From UBA4802 sp964509195 (GTDB taxonomy: Bacteria; Spirochaetota; UBA4802; UB4802), in contig CAZDWJ010000014.1 of assembly GCA_964509195.1 (NCBI GenBank), positions 24,685 through 88,684 of the forward strand: DNA of 64,000 bases, in the 5' to 3' direction. Under the pieces are notes generated by a model. It saw only the letters and a list, made by a program, of their open reading frames with translations. It had not been told where the DNA came from and ran no database searches. Of this stretch, positions 1 through 8,550 are shown one piece after another (within the stretch, counting starts at the first letter, position 1; each line of letters starts with the position of its first letter). The position numbers and the translations under genes were made by a program.

Positions 1-646
1 CCGTTACCTTCGATATGCCAACTGACGATCCTGCATTGGCAGGTTTCACAAACACCGGTAACATCGCCTTAATATTCTGCAACAAATGGCTCTTTTTTAG
101 TGATGACAAGTCACTGGCACGGACTGTTTCAAAAGGAACTATCGCCACCCCGCTTTTCTGCACTATTCTTTTGGCAATATCCTTATCCATTCCAACAGCA
201 GAGCCCAGCACACCAGGTCCCACGTATGGTACACCAGCCATTTCTAGTAATCCCTGCAATGTGCCATCCTCACCGTACGTACCGTGTATAAGCGGGAAGA
301 TAACATCAACCGTTACTGTTTTGCCTGTTTTTTTATTATACAACCGCAAGCTATCATCTGATGCAGACATATCAATAAGCCACTGCCCTGTACTCTTCAA
401 TGCAAGCACCTGACCAAATGCGGGATGTGTTTCAAGAGGGATACCACTTTGTACATGCCAGCGGCCTTCGTGGGTAATGCCAATACACACCACATTATAC
501 TTTTTAGCTGCAACTACAGCTACTGAAGCTGCAGAACACCGTGAAACGTCATGTTCACCGCTTTTTCCACCATAAATAATGCCAAGCGATAGCTTCTTGC
601 CTTTAGCATTTTTCACAGGACTATCGCCACTATACTGTTTACTCAT
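1..646 (-). CDS. ddl: D-alanine--D-alanine ligase (partial, cut by left edge)
   Basis: ATP-grasp ligase joining two D-alanines for peptidoglycan precursors in the cytoplasm. The minus strand reads from an ATG at 646 and stays open to the window edge (about 215 residues). Near the N-terminus is the Ddl motif GGKSGEHDVS, and at the left edge the ATP-grasp motif VFVKPANAGSSVGIS. The start overlaps the lysC stop by 8 bases (ATGAGTAA), so the two are translationally coupled in one operon. The C-terminal catalytic half lies outside the window, so catalytic residues there cannot be checked. Confidence 0.93.
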   Translation of the reverse strand, partial: MSKQYSGDSPVKNAKGKKLSLGIIYGGKSGEHDVSRCSAASVAVVAAKKYNVVCIGITHEGRWHVQSGIPLETHPAFGQVLALKSTGQWLIDMSASDDSLRLYNKKTGKTVTVDVIFPLIHGTYGEDGTLQGLLEMAGVPYVGPGVLGSAVGMDKDIAKRIVQKSGVAIVPFETVRASDLSSLKKSHLLQNIKAMLPVFVKPANAGSSVGISKVT

Positions 647-1856
647 TGGTTTCAATAAATTCCTTATGAATAGCCTTTACTGCAAGTTCACTGTACATTG
701 CATCAATAACGCATGAAATACCAATCTCAGATGTTGAAATCATCTCAATGTTGATGTTGTGCTTTGAAAGCACATCAAACATTCTTCCTGCTACACCCCA
801 CGAAGAAAGCATACCAACACCAACTGCGGAAACAATAGCAATGTTTTCCTTATATTCAATACTGGATGCACCAAGTTTATCTTTCAAAGATTCACATATC
901 TTCAATGCTTTATCCAAGTCATTTTTCAGCACTGTAAATGATATGGAAGCCTTACCATCCTTACCTGTTGACTGCACTATCATATTCACATACACTTTCT
1001 GCTTCCCTAACTCACCAAACAGCATGGAAGCCACACCCGGCCTGTCGGGTATATCGCGTATGGTGATCTTTGCTTCATCATCTTTTGATGTGACACCGCT
1101 AATTACAAATTTTTCCATCATCTCCTCCCGTGGCATTACTATTGTTCCTTCGTTATCGTTAAAGCTTGATCTGACATGTATGCGTATATTGTACTTCTTG
1201 GCAAATTCAACCGAACGTGAATGCAAAACACCTGCGCCTAACCGTGCAAGCTCAAGCATTTCCTCATAGCTTATCTCTTTGAGCTTTTTGGTTGTGGGCA
1301 CAACGCGTGGGTCAGCAGTAAAAACGCCATCAACGTCGGTGTAAATTTCACAATCGCGCGTCCCAAGAACCGTTGCAAGCGCAACTGCTGATGTATCCGA
1401 ACCCCCACGCCCCAGTGTAGTAATATTTTCATCCTCATCTATCCCCTGAAATCCTGCAACAATGACTACCTTGTTTTCTTCCAGGGATTTTTTTATCCTG
1501 TCAGTTGCAATACTCTGTATGCGTGCATTGGAAAAATTTCCATCAGTAAGCACTTTTACCTGTGAACCAGTATACGATATTGCATCAATGCCAATTTCAT
1601 GCAGCGCCATGGCAAGCAGGGCAATGGAAACCTGTTCGCCGGTTGAAAGCAACATATCCATTTCACGCTTGTCGGGATTTTTTGTAATCTGTTTAGCAAT
1701 ATCAATAAGCTGATCAGTAGTTTTGCCCATAGCCGAAACTACAACCACCACTGAATAGCCGTTTTCCACATACCGCTTTATACGTGCAGCTACCGCTTTA
1801 ATACGTTCCACCGTCCCAACCGAGGTTCCACCATATTTCTGTACAATAAGCTTCAT
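639..1856 (-). CDS. lysC: Aspartate kinase
   Basis: Phosphorylates L-aspartate, the first step to lysine, threonine, methionine and diaminopimelate. The protein begins MKLIVQKYGGTSVG, the family N-terminal signature, and carries FQGIDEDENITTLGRGGSDTS, the conserved substrate-binding segment, then two ACT-type regulatory halves in the last 150 or so residues (ITIRDIPDRPGVA; NIAIVSAVGVGM). I start it at the ATG at 1856 (405 aa, the usual length) rather than further upstream because the family motif starts there; the upstream 24 codons look non-homologous. Followed by ddl with an 8-base overlap, which links diaminopimelate supply to cell-wall synthesis. The ACT domains predict feedback inhibition by lysine and/or threonine. 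Confidence 0.96.
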   Translation of the reverse strand: MKLIVQKYGGTSVGTVERIKAVAARIKRYVENGYSVVVVVSAMGKTTDQLIDIAKQITKNPDKREMDMLLSTGEQVSIALLAMALHEIGIDAISYTGSQVKVLTDGNFSNARIQSIATDRIKKSLEENKVVIVAGFQGIDEDENITTLGRGGSDTSAVALATVLGTRDCEIYTDVDGVFTADPRVVPTTKKLKEISYEEMLELARLGAGVLHSRSVEFAKKYNIRIHVRSSFNDNEGTIVMPREEMMEKFVISGVTSKDDEAKITIRDIPDRPGVASMLFGELGKQKVYVNMIVQSTGKDGKASISFTVLKNDLDKALKICESLKDKLGASSIEYKENIAIVSAVGVGMLSSWGVAGRMFDVLSKHNINIEMISTSEIGISCVIDAMYSELAVKAIHKEFIETNE

Positions 1857-2033
1857 ATTCTTCAAACCTTTCCACACAATAAGTTTTCTGTACAGTGCGC
1901 TATATAAAGAGTGGCTGTACAATTGCAACTAAAATTATGTAAATTATTTTAAATTATCATAAAATTTCATGTGCGATAGTTACCAAAAATAAGTCAAACT
2001 CTAATTAAACCCACCCCAACCGTGGAGAACAAT

Positions 2034-2909
2034 ATGAAAATCGATTCATCATTTGTGGGCACCCCGCTTAAGGATTACACCACGACAGTCACATGGCGCG
2101 CAACAATGAATTATGCTGCAGCTATAAACGACGCTAATCCCCTCTACTTTGACGATGAGGGTGGTAAAAATGTTATTGCGCCACCTATGTTTGCCGTAGC
2201 GCTGACATGGCCAATTTCAGAGCGTATCTGGGAATATATTGATAATAAGAGCTTCCCTGTTGATATCTTAAAGACACAGGTTCATTACACCGAGCACCTT
2301 CTTTTCCACAGGCCAGTACGACCTGGTGATATGCTTATAATAAAGGGACGTATTGCAGCCATAATGCCGCACCGTGCGGGTACGGTGGTTGTTGTCCGCT
2401 TTGACGCAATTGACCATGAAGGTAAGAGCGTCTTCACTGAGCACATTGGTGGTATGATGCGCAGCGTGGAATGTGTTGGCAAATCACGTGGGGAGGAAGA
2501 TCTGCCCTTACTTCCACCAGTCAGCGCAAACGTAAGTGCACAATGGGATAAAGTTATACATATTGATCGTATGCGACCATTTGTGTATGATGGCTGCACT
2601 AATATACACTTTCCAATCCACACTTCTATTGGCTTTGCCCGTATGGTGGGTCTGCCTGACATCATACTCCAGGGCACAGCAACGCTTGCATTTGCTGCAC
2701 GCGAACTTACTGATAACGAGGCTGATGGAGATCCACAACGTTTGAAAGAGCTCTCATGCAGGTTTACGGGTATGGTGATAACACCAGGCGATATCAGGAT
2801 ACTTCTTATGGAGCGGCAAAAACGCGACAGAGGTGTCGATCTTTTCTTTGAAGTCCACGGCAAAGAAGGGCGCGTTATATCAAATGGCTATGCGCGCATA
2901 AGTAGCTAA
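2034..2909 (+). CDS. MaoC-like double hot-dog protein
   Basis: Predicted cytoplasmic acyl-CoA dehydratase/hydratase-like protein of two hot-dog folds. The N-terminal half has INDANPLYFDDEG and IAPPMFA, typical of the FAS1/MaoC-like dehydratase N-terminus; the C-terminal half has NIHFPIHTSIGFAR. The classic hydratase motif (Asp-x-Asn-Pro-Leu/Ile-His) is incomplete in both halves: Asp is present but His is Tyr in the first, and His is present but Asp is absent in the second, so the two halves may complement each other or the protein may not be a standard hydratase. I choose the ATG at 2034 over a GTG at 2022 because GGAG at 2024-2027 then sits 6 bases before the start. A TetR regulator follows 72 bases downstream. 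Substrate unknown. Confidence 0.75.
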   Translation: MKIDSSFVGTPLKDYTTTVTWRATMNYAAAINDANPLYFDDEGGKNVIAPPMFAVALTWPISERIWEYIDNKSFPVDILKTQVHYTEHLLFHRPVRPGDMLIIKGRIAAIMPHRAGTVVVVRFDAIDHEGKSVFTEHIGGMMRSVECVGKSRGEEDLPLLPPVSANVSAQWDKVIHIDRMRPFVYDGCTNIHFPIHTSIGFARMVGLPDIILQGTATLAFAARELTDNEADGDPQRLKELSCRFTGMVITPGDIRILLMERQKRDRGVDLFFEVHGKEGRVISNGYARISS

Positions 2910-2981
2910 GCTGTGCAAAAAATCTGGCTATGAGCAAAAAAAATATTGAGATTTCCTCTCAAGTGGAAAAAGTGAGCACCT

Positions 2982-3626
2982 ATGAAAAGAGTTTCTAAAA
3001 AAAACACCCGGGGGCAGCACATACGCAAGTCCCATTCCCCTTTACCTGAAAAACTCAAGCAGCGGCTCTACCCCGCTGTTCTTGAACTTTTTGCAAATAA
3101 TGATTTTCACCAAGTCAATATTCGCGAAATATACAAGAAATCCGGTATTAGCCCCAGCACTATTTACCGGTATTTCCAATCAAAAGAAGATTTATTGTTT
3201 TCCATCCTTGACGAAAAGATTTCCGAAATTGGCGTTCTGGTACGCGAGCATATCAAGGGTATTGAAAGTACAAAAGAAATACTTAGGAAAATATTCTGGG
3301 TAACAATGGACTATTATGACCGCAATCCTGGTGTGGCTGTCACCGCTTTCATTACAGTACCTATGCGTACATGGATGAAGGAACGATCCTACCGCCGGGA
3401 TGATGCATCAGCTATTATTGAAGAAGTAGTCACACGTGCCCGTGAGCGTGGTGATATTGACCCCTCACTACGAACCTCGCAGATCCTTGACCAGTATTAC
3501 ATGTACTGCTATAGGCAGATACATTTATGGTATTACAATGGCATGACAACAAAGCTCGTTGACCGTATTCCTTCTTTTTTTGATATTCTGTGGAAAACAC
3601 TCAGCCTACCATCACACGGCTCATAA
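2982..3626 (+). CDS. TetR/AcrR family transcriptional regulator
   Basis: DNA-binding regulator. Residues about 25-70 form the TetR helix-turn-helix, ending in SGISPSTIYRYFQSKEDLL, which matches the family pattern closely. The remaining helical region would bind an unknown ligand. The first 20 residues are very basic (KRVSKKNTRGQHIRK). It lies downstream of the MaoC-like gene on the same strand, so it may regulate acyl-CoA metabolism as many TetR proteins do; that link rests on position only. Confidence 0.9.
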   Translation: MKRVSKKNTRGQHIRKSHSPLPEKLKQRLYPAVLELFANNDFHQVNIREIYKKSGISPSTIYRYFQSKEDLLFSILDEKISEIGVLVREHIKGIESTKEILRKIFWVTMDYYDRNPGVAVTAFITVPMRTWMKERSYRRDDASAIIEEVVTRARERGDIDPSLRTSQILDQYYMYCYRQIHLWYYNGMTTKLVDRIPSFFDILWKTLSLPSHGS

Positions 3627-3767
3627 AATGAGTAATTATATGCTACCCAATAGTGATTGTTTTTATCTAAAAATTATTTCATTGACTTTACTACATCAAT
3701 TTGTACTTACTTCCTTTCATAAAAAAATACGTTGAACCGATAACTATCATATAATAAGAGTTTTGGA

Positions 3768-4778
3768 ATGAAACATTGGATTTACAAAAACAGAACCCAT
3801 GTTTTTCTGGCGACAGTCATTATCATAGTAACTATCGCCCCGCTCTATGCTAAAATATCTGCATATATGCCGTACTATGCACTGTACACGGAATCATCCC
3901 CAGATGGGACATATACCAGATATATAATTCTAAGACAGTTTAAACATAATGCAACGCACGCGTTTTTATATGTGAATCCCACTACATTGCATACAGGTAT
4001 ACTTAAACACCCACAGGGCACAATAGTAAAAGATTCTCTAGAGAATATTATTGGGCAATGTGCTGACACTCAATACGCCAAACTGTATCAAAAAGCGTTG
4101 CAAAAGTCAAAACGTATGTTTAACGCCGGGTTAACCCATTTTGATATAAATGGAACAATAATAAGTTTTGATCTGTGCCCATCAAAACGCGCTATAGACA
4201 GTGAGTTTATAGAACAGTTTATTGCGTTACAGAGTAATAATCTGCCAGTGCCAGTTGTTGTATGTATAAGTGGCAAGTGGATACAGACACATCCAGAGGA
4301 TCTCCAATGGCTGAAAAGCTTAGCTTATAATAGAAAACTTGATATAACATGGGTCAATCACAGCTTTACCCATTTTTATTCGCGGAAATTACCGGTAAAG
4401 AATAACTTTATTCTCAAAGAAGGCACAAGCGTTTCACGAGAAGTACTGCAGAATGAAGTAGTGATGCTTGAACATAATATCATACCTGCAATATTTTTCA
4501 GATTCCCGGGGCTCATATCCAACCAAAAAATATATGAAAAAGTCATGGGGTATGGTCTTATCCCTTTAGGAGCAGATGCATGGCTTGCAAAAGGAAAAAA
4601 ACCTGTGACAGGAAGTATTATACTGGTACACCCTAACGGCAATGAAAAAAAAGGGACTAAACTTTTACTTGGTCATCAGCAAGCGGGAACACTAAAAAAT
4701 CCGGTTTCCTTATCAATGATTGGAAGCATAAAACAATACAGTGCAAATACCACTCAGGTGAAACAACACTCTCTTTAA
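3768..4778 (+). CDS. Membrane-anchored polysaccharide deacetylase-like protein
   Basis: Likely NodB-fold protein exported and held by an N-terminal membrane helix (residues about 10-30). NodB-like motifs are seen in order: SFDLCPSKR (motif 1 area), NHSFTHF (metal-binding His-x3-His), FFRFPG (motif 3 Arg) and ILVHPNGN near the C-terminus. The catalytic Asp-Asp pair of classical CE4 enzymes is a single Asp here, so it may be a divergent deacetylase or a non-catalytic relative. About 140 bases separate it from the upstream TetR gene, so it may have its own promoter (TTGACT at 3682 with TACTTA 16 bases on is possible but weak). It converges with the TetR gene at 4786, 7 bases away. Confidence 0.65.
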   Translation: MKHWIYKNRTHVFLATVIIIVTIAPLYAKISAYMPYYALYTESSPDGTYTRYIILRQFKHNATHAFLYVNPTTLHTGILKHPQGTIVKDSLENIIGQCADTQYAKLYQKALQKSKRMFNAGLTHFDINGTIISFDLCPSKRAIDSEFIEQFIALQSNNLPVPVVVCISGKWIQTHPEDLQWLKSLAYNRKLDITWVNHSFTHFYSRKLPVKNNFILKEGTSVSREVLQNEVVMLEHNIIPAIFFRFPGLISNQKIYEKVMGYGLIPLGADAWLAKGKKPVTGSIILVHPNGNEKKGTKLLLGHQQAGTLKNPVSLSMIGSIKQYSANTTQVKQHSL

Positions 4779-4785
4779 GTTATAT

Positions 4786-5376
4786 CTATTTGTTGATAAT
4801 TGATTCTATCTTTTTTTCAAAATTATCAAGAACATCAGGAATTGGATACAAATCACCCAGCACAATGTTAAATAGCGCTATCCCTTCCAGAAATGCTATT
4901 GTTGCAATTGAAAATGTGTTTGCATTGCGCTCATCTGTTTTTTTCTGTATGATAACAACAAACTGTCGTATCCATTCGGTATATACATACTGCAGTTTCT
5001 TTTTCACTTTTTTGTGGTATAATGCTATTTCCCAGATCTCAATAAAAATTTTAGCCAAATCCCTGTTCAGTGTTATTGTGTTTTTTACATACTCCAGGGA
5101 TAGCGACAATGCTTTTTTAAATGGCAACGCATCAAGATTGTGTGCTATTGACCATTGCCTGAATGCTTCAATATGCTGTGCAACAATCCAGTCTAAAAAA
5201 TACAGCAATATTTCTTCCTTATTTTTAAAATAATAATGCAGCATTCCGTGGTTTAGTTTTGCTTCTTTTGCTATATCCTTTATAGTGGTTCTGTCAAATG
5301 GCTTTTTTAGCAGACAGCGGTATAACGCTTGTGCAATCTCTTCCCGTCGTGTGTCTTTCAGTATGCGTCGTCCCAT
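4786..5376 (-). CDS. TetR family regulator of the divergent aminotransferase genes
   Basis: The N-terminal 55 residues are a TetR helix-turn-helix (TTIKDIAKEAKLNHGMLHYYFKN), followed by a helical ligand domain; 196 aa is normal for the family. It is transcribed away from the two class III aminotransferase genes, and the 121-base shared intergenic region holds an inverted repeat TTAGT-N6-ACTAA at 5462-5477. Divergent orientation plus that dyad suggests it controls the aminotransferase pair and probably itself. The ligand is not predictable from sequence. Confidence 0.9.
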   Translation of the reverse strand: MGRRILKDTRREEIAQALYRCLLKKPFDRTTIKDIAKEAKLNHGMLHYYFKNKEEILLYFLDWIVAQHIEAFRQWSIAHNLDALPFKKALSLSLEYVKNTITLNRDLAKIFIEIWEIALYHKKVKKKLQYVYTEWIRQFVVIIQKKTDERNANTFSIATIAFLEGIALFNIVLGDLYPIPDVLDNFEKKIESIINK

Positions 5377-5439
5377 AGCAAGCTATTTCTCCTTTGATAA
5401 TACAATATTATCTTTTTGCTGTCCGTCAATATTTATTTC

Positions 5440-5477
5440 TTGACACACACAAATATTTATGTTAGTCAACCAACTAA
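5440..5477 (+). promoter_or_regulatory. Candidate promoter with TetR-type operator
   Basis: TTGACA at 5440-5445 makes a good -35 box; the -10 region 16-18 bases downstream is weak (TAGTCA). A perfect 5-bp inverted repeat, TTAGT-N6-ACTAA (5462-5477), covers that -10 region, and AAGGAGG follows before the ATG at 5498. This is where repression by the divergent TetR protein would be expected. The assignment is by inspection only. Confidence 0.45.
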
Positions 5478-5497
5478 TATATATTAAGGAGGTTCGT

Positions 5498-6907
5498 ATG
5501 ATATGGAATGATACACTTACTGATAAAAACAAGAAAACAATTTTTTCGCTCTTTGCACGCCACCTTTCAAAGGGGCAAACCAAGACAATGCGTGCTGCAC
5601 ACTTGGATTTTATTGAAACAGGGCGCAAAGGCATTGGCTTTACTGACGGGCATTTTGGGCGAAGAGTAATTGACTGCTTTACTTCAGCTGGCTGTTTTAA
5701 TGTGGGCAGGGGAAATCCTGACATTATCAATGCACTTAAGTCAGCGCTGCAAAAGTATGACATTGGTACCAATCTGTTACAATCAAATGTAAAACAGGAA
5801 TTTGTAAAAAAATTAAGGGCGATAGCTCCGGGAGATTGTAATCAGGTTATATTCGCCTCAGGCGGTGGTGATGCAATCGACTGCGCAATTAAATTAGCAC
5901 GAGGAGCTACTGGTCGTAAAAAAATCATTGCAATGAAAAAAGCCTATCATGGGCACACCGGATATTCGCTTTCGGCCAATGGCAAAGAGTACTATCGCCA
6001 CTTCTTTGAACCGCTGGAGCCAAATTTTGTCTTTATACAGTTTGGCGACTTAGAGGCAGTGCGTCAGATTGCAGGCATTGATACTGCTGCCATAATCTTA
6101 GAGCCGATACAGGGGGAAGGCGGCATTTTTGTGGGTGATGATTATTACCTAAAAGGCCTTCGTAAAATATGTAATCAGTTTGGCATAATGCTCATATTTG
6201 ATGAGATACAGACAGGCTTTGGGCGTACAGGCCGCATGTTTGCCAGCCAGCATTCCGGTGTGGTGCCCGACATCATGACCCTTGCAAAATCAATAAGTGG
6301 AGGACTGTTTCCCAATGCAGTAGTGATGTACCGAAATATTCCGCTTCTTACACAGTTTGTAAAAGCTAACCCTGAATTTCATCAGTCCATAACAGGCGGA
6401 AGTGATATTGGATGTGCGGTTGGCATAGCAGTGATTGATTTCATAGTAAAAAAGCGCCTGTGGGAAAATGCTGAAACTATGGGTTCTATCATCATGGAAG
6501 GATTATTGCAGATTCAGCACCAAAATCCTGACATCATCAAAGAAATACGTGGCAGGGGATTGATGATTGGTGTAGAGTATACGCACGAATACATGGGTGC
6601 ACTCATGGCCGACTCTTTAGCCCGTCACGGCATCTTTGCAGTGTATTCGGGTAATCAGCCACAGGTCATGCGCTTCATGGTACCAATTACCATAACTAAC
6701 GATGAAGCAGCTAAAATGCTATCGATAATACGCAAAGCTATTGCAACTATGCGCGTGTATCTGCCACTTACCAAACCACTATCTAAGATTCCATTGTTAA
6801 AGAAGCTTCTGGACGATATCCATGTACAGATAGCTGTGTTTGACATCATACGCTACTTTGAAGATATCCTTGGTATTACAAAAAGAAATTACAGTAAGGA
6901 GGCGTAA
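5498..6907 (+). CDS. Class III PLP-dependent aminotransferase (catalytically complete)
   Basis: PLP fold-type I aminotransferase of the ornithine/GABA/acetylornithine group. The class III signature is complete: FDEIQTGFGRTG (Asp binding the PLP nitrogen, near residue 235) and PDIMTLAKSISGG with the Schiff-base Lys264. SGGGDAIDCAIKLARG and YHGHTGYS form the PLP-phosphate and ring-stacking regions. Start chosen at ATG 5498 because AAGGAGG lies just upstream; 469 aa is slightly long owing to a C-terminal extension of about 50 residues (PLSKIPLLKKLLDDIH onward). It ends 1 base before a paralogue that lacks the lysine, so both are co-translated. The amine donor and acceptor are unknown; the TetR gene opposite suggests inducible use. 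Confidence 0.9.
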   Translation: MIWNDTLTDKNKKTIFSLFARHLSKGQTKTMRAAHLDFIETGRKGIGFTDGHFGRRVIDCFTSAGCFNVGRGNPDIINALKSALQKYDIGTNLLQSNVKQEFVKKLRAIAPGDCNQVIFASGGGDAIDCAIKLARGATGRKKIIAMKKAYHGHTGYSLSANGKEYYRHFFEPLEPNFVFIQFGDLEAVRQIAGIDTAAIILEPIQGEGGIFVGDDYYLKGLRKICNQFGIMLIFDEIQTGFGRTGRMFASQHSGVVPDIMTLAKSISGGLFPNAVVMYRNIPLLTQFVKANPEFHQSITGGSDIGCAVGIAVIDFIVKKRLWENAETMGSIIMEGLLQIQHQNPDIIKEIRGRGLMIGVEYTHEYMGALMADSLARHGIFAVYSGNQPQVMRFMVPITITNDEAAKMLSIIRKAIATMRVYLPLTKPLSKIPLLKKLLDDIHVQIAVFDIIRYFEDILGITKRNYSKEA

Positions 6908-6908
6908 A

Positions 6909-8057
6909 ATGAATTCACTCATTTATTCAATTACTGAAGGCAATCGTACAGGAGCATATTTCTCTGATACAAAGGGCAAACGATACTTTGACTGCTACTG
7001 TGGTGCAGGTACCTTTAACTTAGGCCGCCTTCCACAGGAACTATCGCACATACTCATTGAACAGGCCGATAAATCCGACCAGGGAAACTTTGTCCTCATA
7101 TCTCAGGAGAAGGCACTTTTAGCATCAAAACTTGTGTCGTTTATACCTCATCTTAATGGTGTGTTTTTTTCAGTAGGCAGAGGTGAAGCAATGGATTTTG
7201 CCTGCAAATTAGCACGAGGCTTTACCGGACGCACACAGCTTATTACCGTTGATGGCGCTTATTACGGTGAAACCGGCTTTGCTCTGTCACTTTCTGATGG
7301 CAACAAAAAGAAAACCTTTGGGCATATACCTGATATTGCTACAATTCCGTTTGGCAACATACAGGCACTCCAGGAGCGTGTAACACCAAAAACTGCTGCA
7401 GTTATCACCGAAACAATTCAGGTGGAAAATGCATGCCGCAGTGCTAGCGAAGGCTTTTTCAAGATTATGCGCACCGTGTGCAACAAAACCGGCGCACTTA
7501 TGGTTCTTGACGAAACACAGACCGGCATGGGGCGCACAGGCAAAAAATTTGCATTTGAGCACTATGGGGTTGAGCCAGACATTGTGGTAATTGGTGAGGC
7601 GTTAGGTGCCGGTATATTTCCCATTGCAGCCACCGTGTTTGCTCAGCAGGTACAAAAGTTTATGCACGCACATCCTTTAATTCATCTTTCTACATTTGGT
7701 GGGCATGACTTAGGTTGCAGGGTTGCTTACGCTGCACTGGAACTGTATGAAAAAACAAAACCATGGGAAAATGCTGAAAAAGTTGGGCGACAGCTCATAG
7801 AAGAGCTCACTCAACTGCAAAAACTATATCCAGGAAAAATTCTTTCAGTACGCGGGATGGGATTGGCACTAGCTTTGACCCTTGCTTCAGAATCGTTAGC
7901 AGAGAAAGCTGTTGTGAAGCTACTTAAAGAAGGCATTTTTGTAACAACAGGGAAAGTAGCGCGCGATGCTATTGTTGTGCGCCCACCATTGACAATAACT
8001 GAAACAATTGCTTCTGCTATCGCAAAAGGAATTGTCAGGGTTATTAAATCTCTATAA
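6909..8057 (+). CDS. Class III aminotransferase paralogue lacking the catalytic lysine
   Basis: Homologous along its length to the preceding gene but 382 aa, without the C-terminal extension. The class III motifs align: LDETQTGMGRTG keeps the PLP-binding Asp, but PDIVVIGEALGAG has Glu230 where the Schiff-base lysine belongs (codon GAG at 7596-7598; AAG or AAA would encode Lys). GEGG of the partner is replaced by QVENACR and the YHG stacking motif by YYG, so divergence is not limited to one site. AAGGAGG at 6896-6902, inside the end of the upstream gene, sets the ATG at 6909. It is probably a non-transaminating partner subunit, or an enzyme with other chemistry, forming a hetero-oligomer with its neighbour. 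A single base error at the Lys codon cannot be excluded. Confidence 0.88.
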   Translation: MNSLIYSITEGNRTGAYFSDTKGKRYFDCYCGAGTFNLGRLPQELSHILIEQADKSDQGNFVLISQEKALLASKLVSFIPHLNGVFFSVGRGEAMDFACKLARGFTGRTQLITVDGAYYGETGFALSLSDGNKKKTFGHIPDIATIPFGNIQALQERVTPKTAAVITETIQVENACRSASEGFFKIMRTVCNKTGALMVLDETQTGMGRTGKKFAFEHYGVEPDIVVIGEALGAGIFPIAATVFAQQVQKFMHAHPLIHLSTFGGHDLGCRVAYAALELYEKTKPWENAEKVGRQLIEELTQLQKLYPGKILSVRGMGLALALTLASESLAEKAVVKLLKEGIFVTTGKVARDAIVVRPPLTITETIASAIAKGIVRVIKSL

Positions 8058-8550
8058 AAAATTTGGGTATATATACTCAACACACAATGAATAGTGTATT
8101 ATGGTAGAACTATCTCATTTTTACATTTTTTCTTGACGAAATTTTACCATAGTATATTTTTGTAAAAAATAAAAAATATAATATTTTTTTGTGACATGGG
8201 GCTGATTTTATAGTATATTATATGAAAATAATAAGTGATAAGCACGTTGCCTTCCTGCAGAAAGATCTTTATATTGAAATATAATCTTTATAGTGTATGA
8301 TATTTATATTTGATAAGAATAGCAAAAACACTGCATCAAAGGAAAATCCTCTGATAGTAGCAATAGTATAACAAGGGAATTGCACAATATAACTATCTTA
8401 GTTTTTAAATTTTTTTAATACCATTAACAAATAGGTACGTTTAAATTTTACACAATCCATGTGTTTTCTATCATATTACCTTAAAATATAATACTTATGT
8501 CAAAAAACTTCTCATATAAATTCAAAACTTATTGATTCAAAAGGTGCGCT
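8058..8550. other. AT-rich intergenic region before rho
   Basis: About 490 bases with no convincing ORF, tRNA or stem-loop terminator. TTGACG at 8133-8138 with TATTTT 16 bases downstream is a possible promoter that would give rho a leader of roughly 380 bases, long enough for autoregulation as known for rho in other bacteria. No structured element was recognised. Confidence 0.4.

Noticed and set aside
748..1269. 173-codon plus-strand ORF
   Set aside because: Lies fully opposite lysC, which has clear family motifs; shadow frame.
2285..2863. 192-codon minus-strand ORF
   Set aside because: Opposite the MaoC-like gene and without recognisable features; shadow frame.
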